Origin: Bacteroidota bacterium
GTDB taxonomy: Bacteria; Bacteroidota; Bacteroidia; Bacteroidales; B18-G4
Direction of reading: 5' to 3'
NCBI GenBank assembly: GCA_003648575.1
Contig: QMPN01000178.1
Coordinates: forward strand, 1 to 6,261
DNA: 6,261 nt
Positions within the stretch are counted from its first letter, which is position 1; the number at the start of each line of letters is the position of its first letter. The notes under the pieces were generated by a model that made no database searches, was not told the DNA's origin, and saw only the letters and a list, made by a program, of their open reading frames with translations. Of this stretch, positions 6,016 to 6,261 are shown one piece after another. The translations under genes were made by a program, and so were the position numbers.

Positions 6016-6261
6016 ATATGTTTTTTCTTATCTCTACAACTCCAAAAACAAGCACAAGCAGCAACAGTAATATGCTGCTAACCAAACTGATCGCTTCACC
6101 TGTTTTATAAATGGTTGGTTGAAACTTAAATTCAATTGTATGATTCCCTGCCGGGATGACCATGGCACGAAGGATCCAGTTGGCTCTGAAGTGCTCTGCC
6201 GGTTCCCCGTCGATAAATGCGTTCCAGCCATTGGGATAATACACTTCCGAAAATACTGCCA
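6014..6261 (-). CDS. YfhO-like membrane protein, C-terminal fragment
   Basis: Only the last 81 full codons are in the window; the gene continues past its right edge. The frame is open to the edge and reads AVFSEVYYPNGWNAFIDGEP, so the GTG at 6244 is an internal valine. The fragment continues with HFRANWILRAMVIPAGNHTIEF, then a single membrane helix (ISLVSSILLLLLVLVFGVV), and ends with the basic tail EIRKNI. This combination (SExYYPxGWxAxIDG, R-x-N-x-x-L-R-A, PAGxHxIxFxF, final helix) is the usual C-terminus of large YfhO-like, GT-C-type membrane proteins of Bacteroidota. Bacillus YfhO is linked to glycosylation of lipoteichoic acid; the function in Bacteroidota is not established. The downstream GT4 gene on the same strand supports a role in surface glycan assembly. 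Confidence 0.87.
   Translation of the reverse strand, partial: AVFSEVYYPNGWNAFIDGEPAEHFRANWILRAMVIPAGNHTIEFKFQPTIYKTGEAISLVSSILLLLLVLVFGVVEIRKNI

Noticed and set aside
6242..6244. GTG as the start of a 76-residue small membrane protein
   Set aside because: The frame is open to the window edge and reads AVFSEVYYPNGW, the interior of a YfhO-like C-terminus. It is the end of a larger gene.

Overview
The window looks like a chromosomal piece of a member of the Bacteroidota, probably an uncultured or environmental Bacteroidales-like lineage. Three things support this. The first protein ends in a type IX secretion (Por) C-terminal sorting domain, which is essentially confined to this phylum. A TAnnTTTG-type promoter lies upstream of the second gene. 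None of the gene starts shows a clear Shine-Dalgarno sequence. No tRNA, rRNA, CRISPR array, insertion sequence or phage gene was seen.

Layout. Positions 1-1570 (+) are the 3' part of a large secreted protein: the tail of a LamG-like domain, five PKD domains spaced exactly 75 residues apart, and a T9SS sorting domain. A 122-bp gap with a good Bacteroidota-type promoter follows. Next come two + strand metabolic genes: a divergent NAD(P)-dependent glycerol-3-phosphate dehydrogenase (gpsA-like, 1693-2676, TTG start) and a PIG-L/LmbE-type zinc deacetylase (2728-3357). They meet a minus-strand block head-on with a 6-bp overlap of their ends. Reading right to left, that block holds the C-terminus of a YfhO-like membrane protein (6261-6014, cut by the window edge), a 248-bp intergenic stretch full of 7-bp tandem repeats, a GT4 glycosyltransferase (5765-4452), and a cytoplasmic beta-propeller-like protein of unknown function (4455-3352). 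The last two overlap by 4 bp (ATGA).

How the parts may work together (inference): YfhO-like protein, GT4 transferase, propeller protein and PIG-L deacetylase all fit cell-surface glycan or glycoconjugate assembly. A second-type G3P dehydrogenase could supply glycerol phosphate for lipids or for glycan decoration. The PKD/LamG protein is probably an independent exported adhesin or structural protein.

The least ordinary parts are the cluster of different but equally 7-bp-phased repeat families between 5769 and 6015, the strict 225-bp periodicity of the PKD array with its repeated cysteine pattern, and the uncharacterised propeller translationally coupled to the glycosyltransferase. No complete new defence or mobile system is evident.
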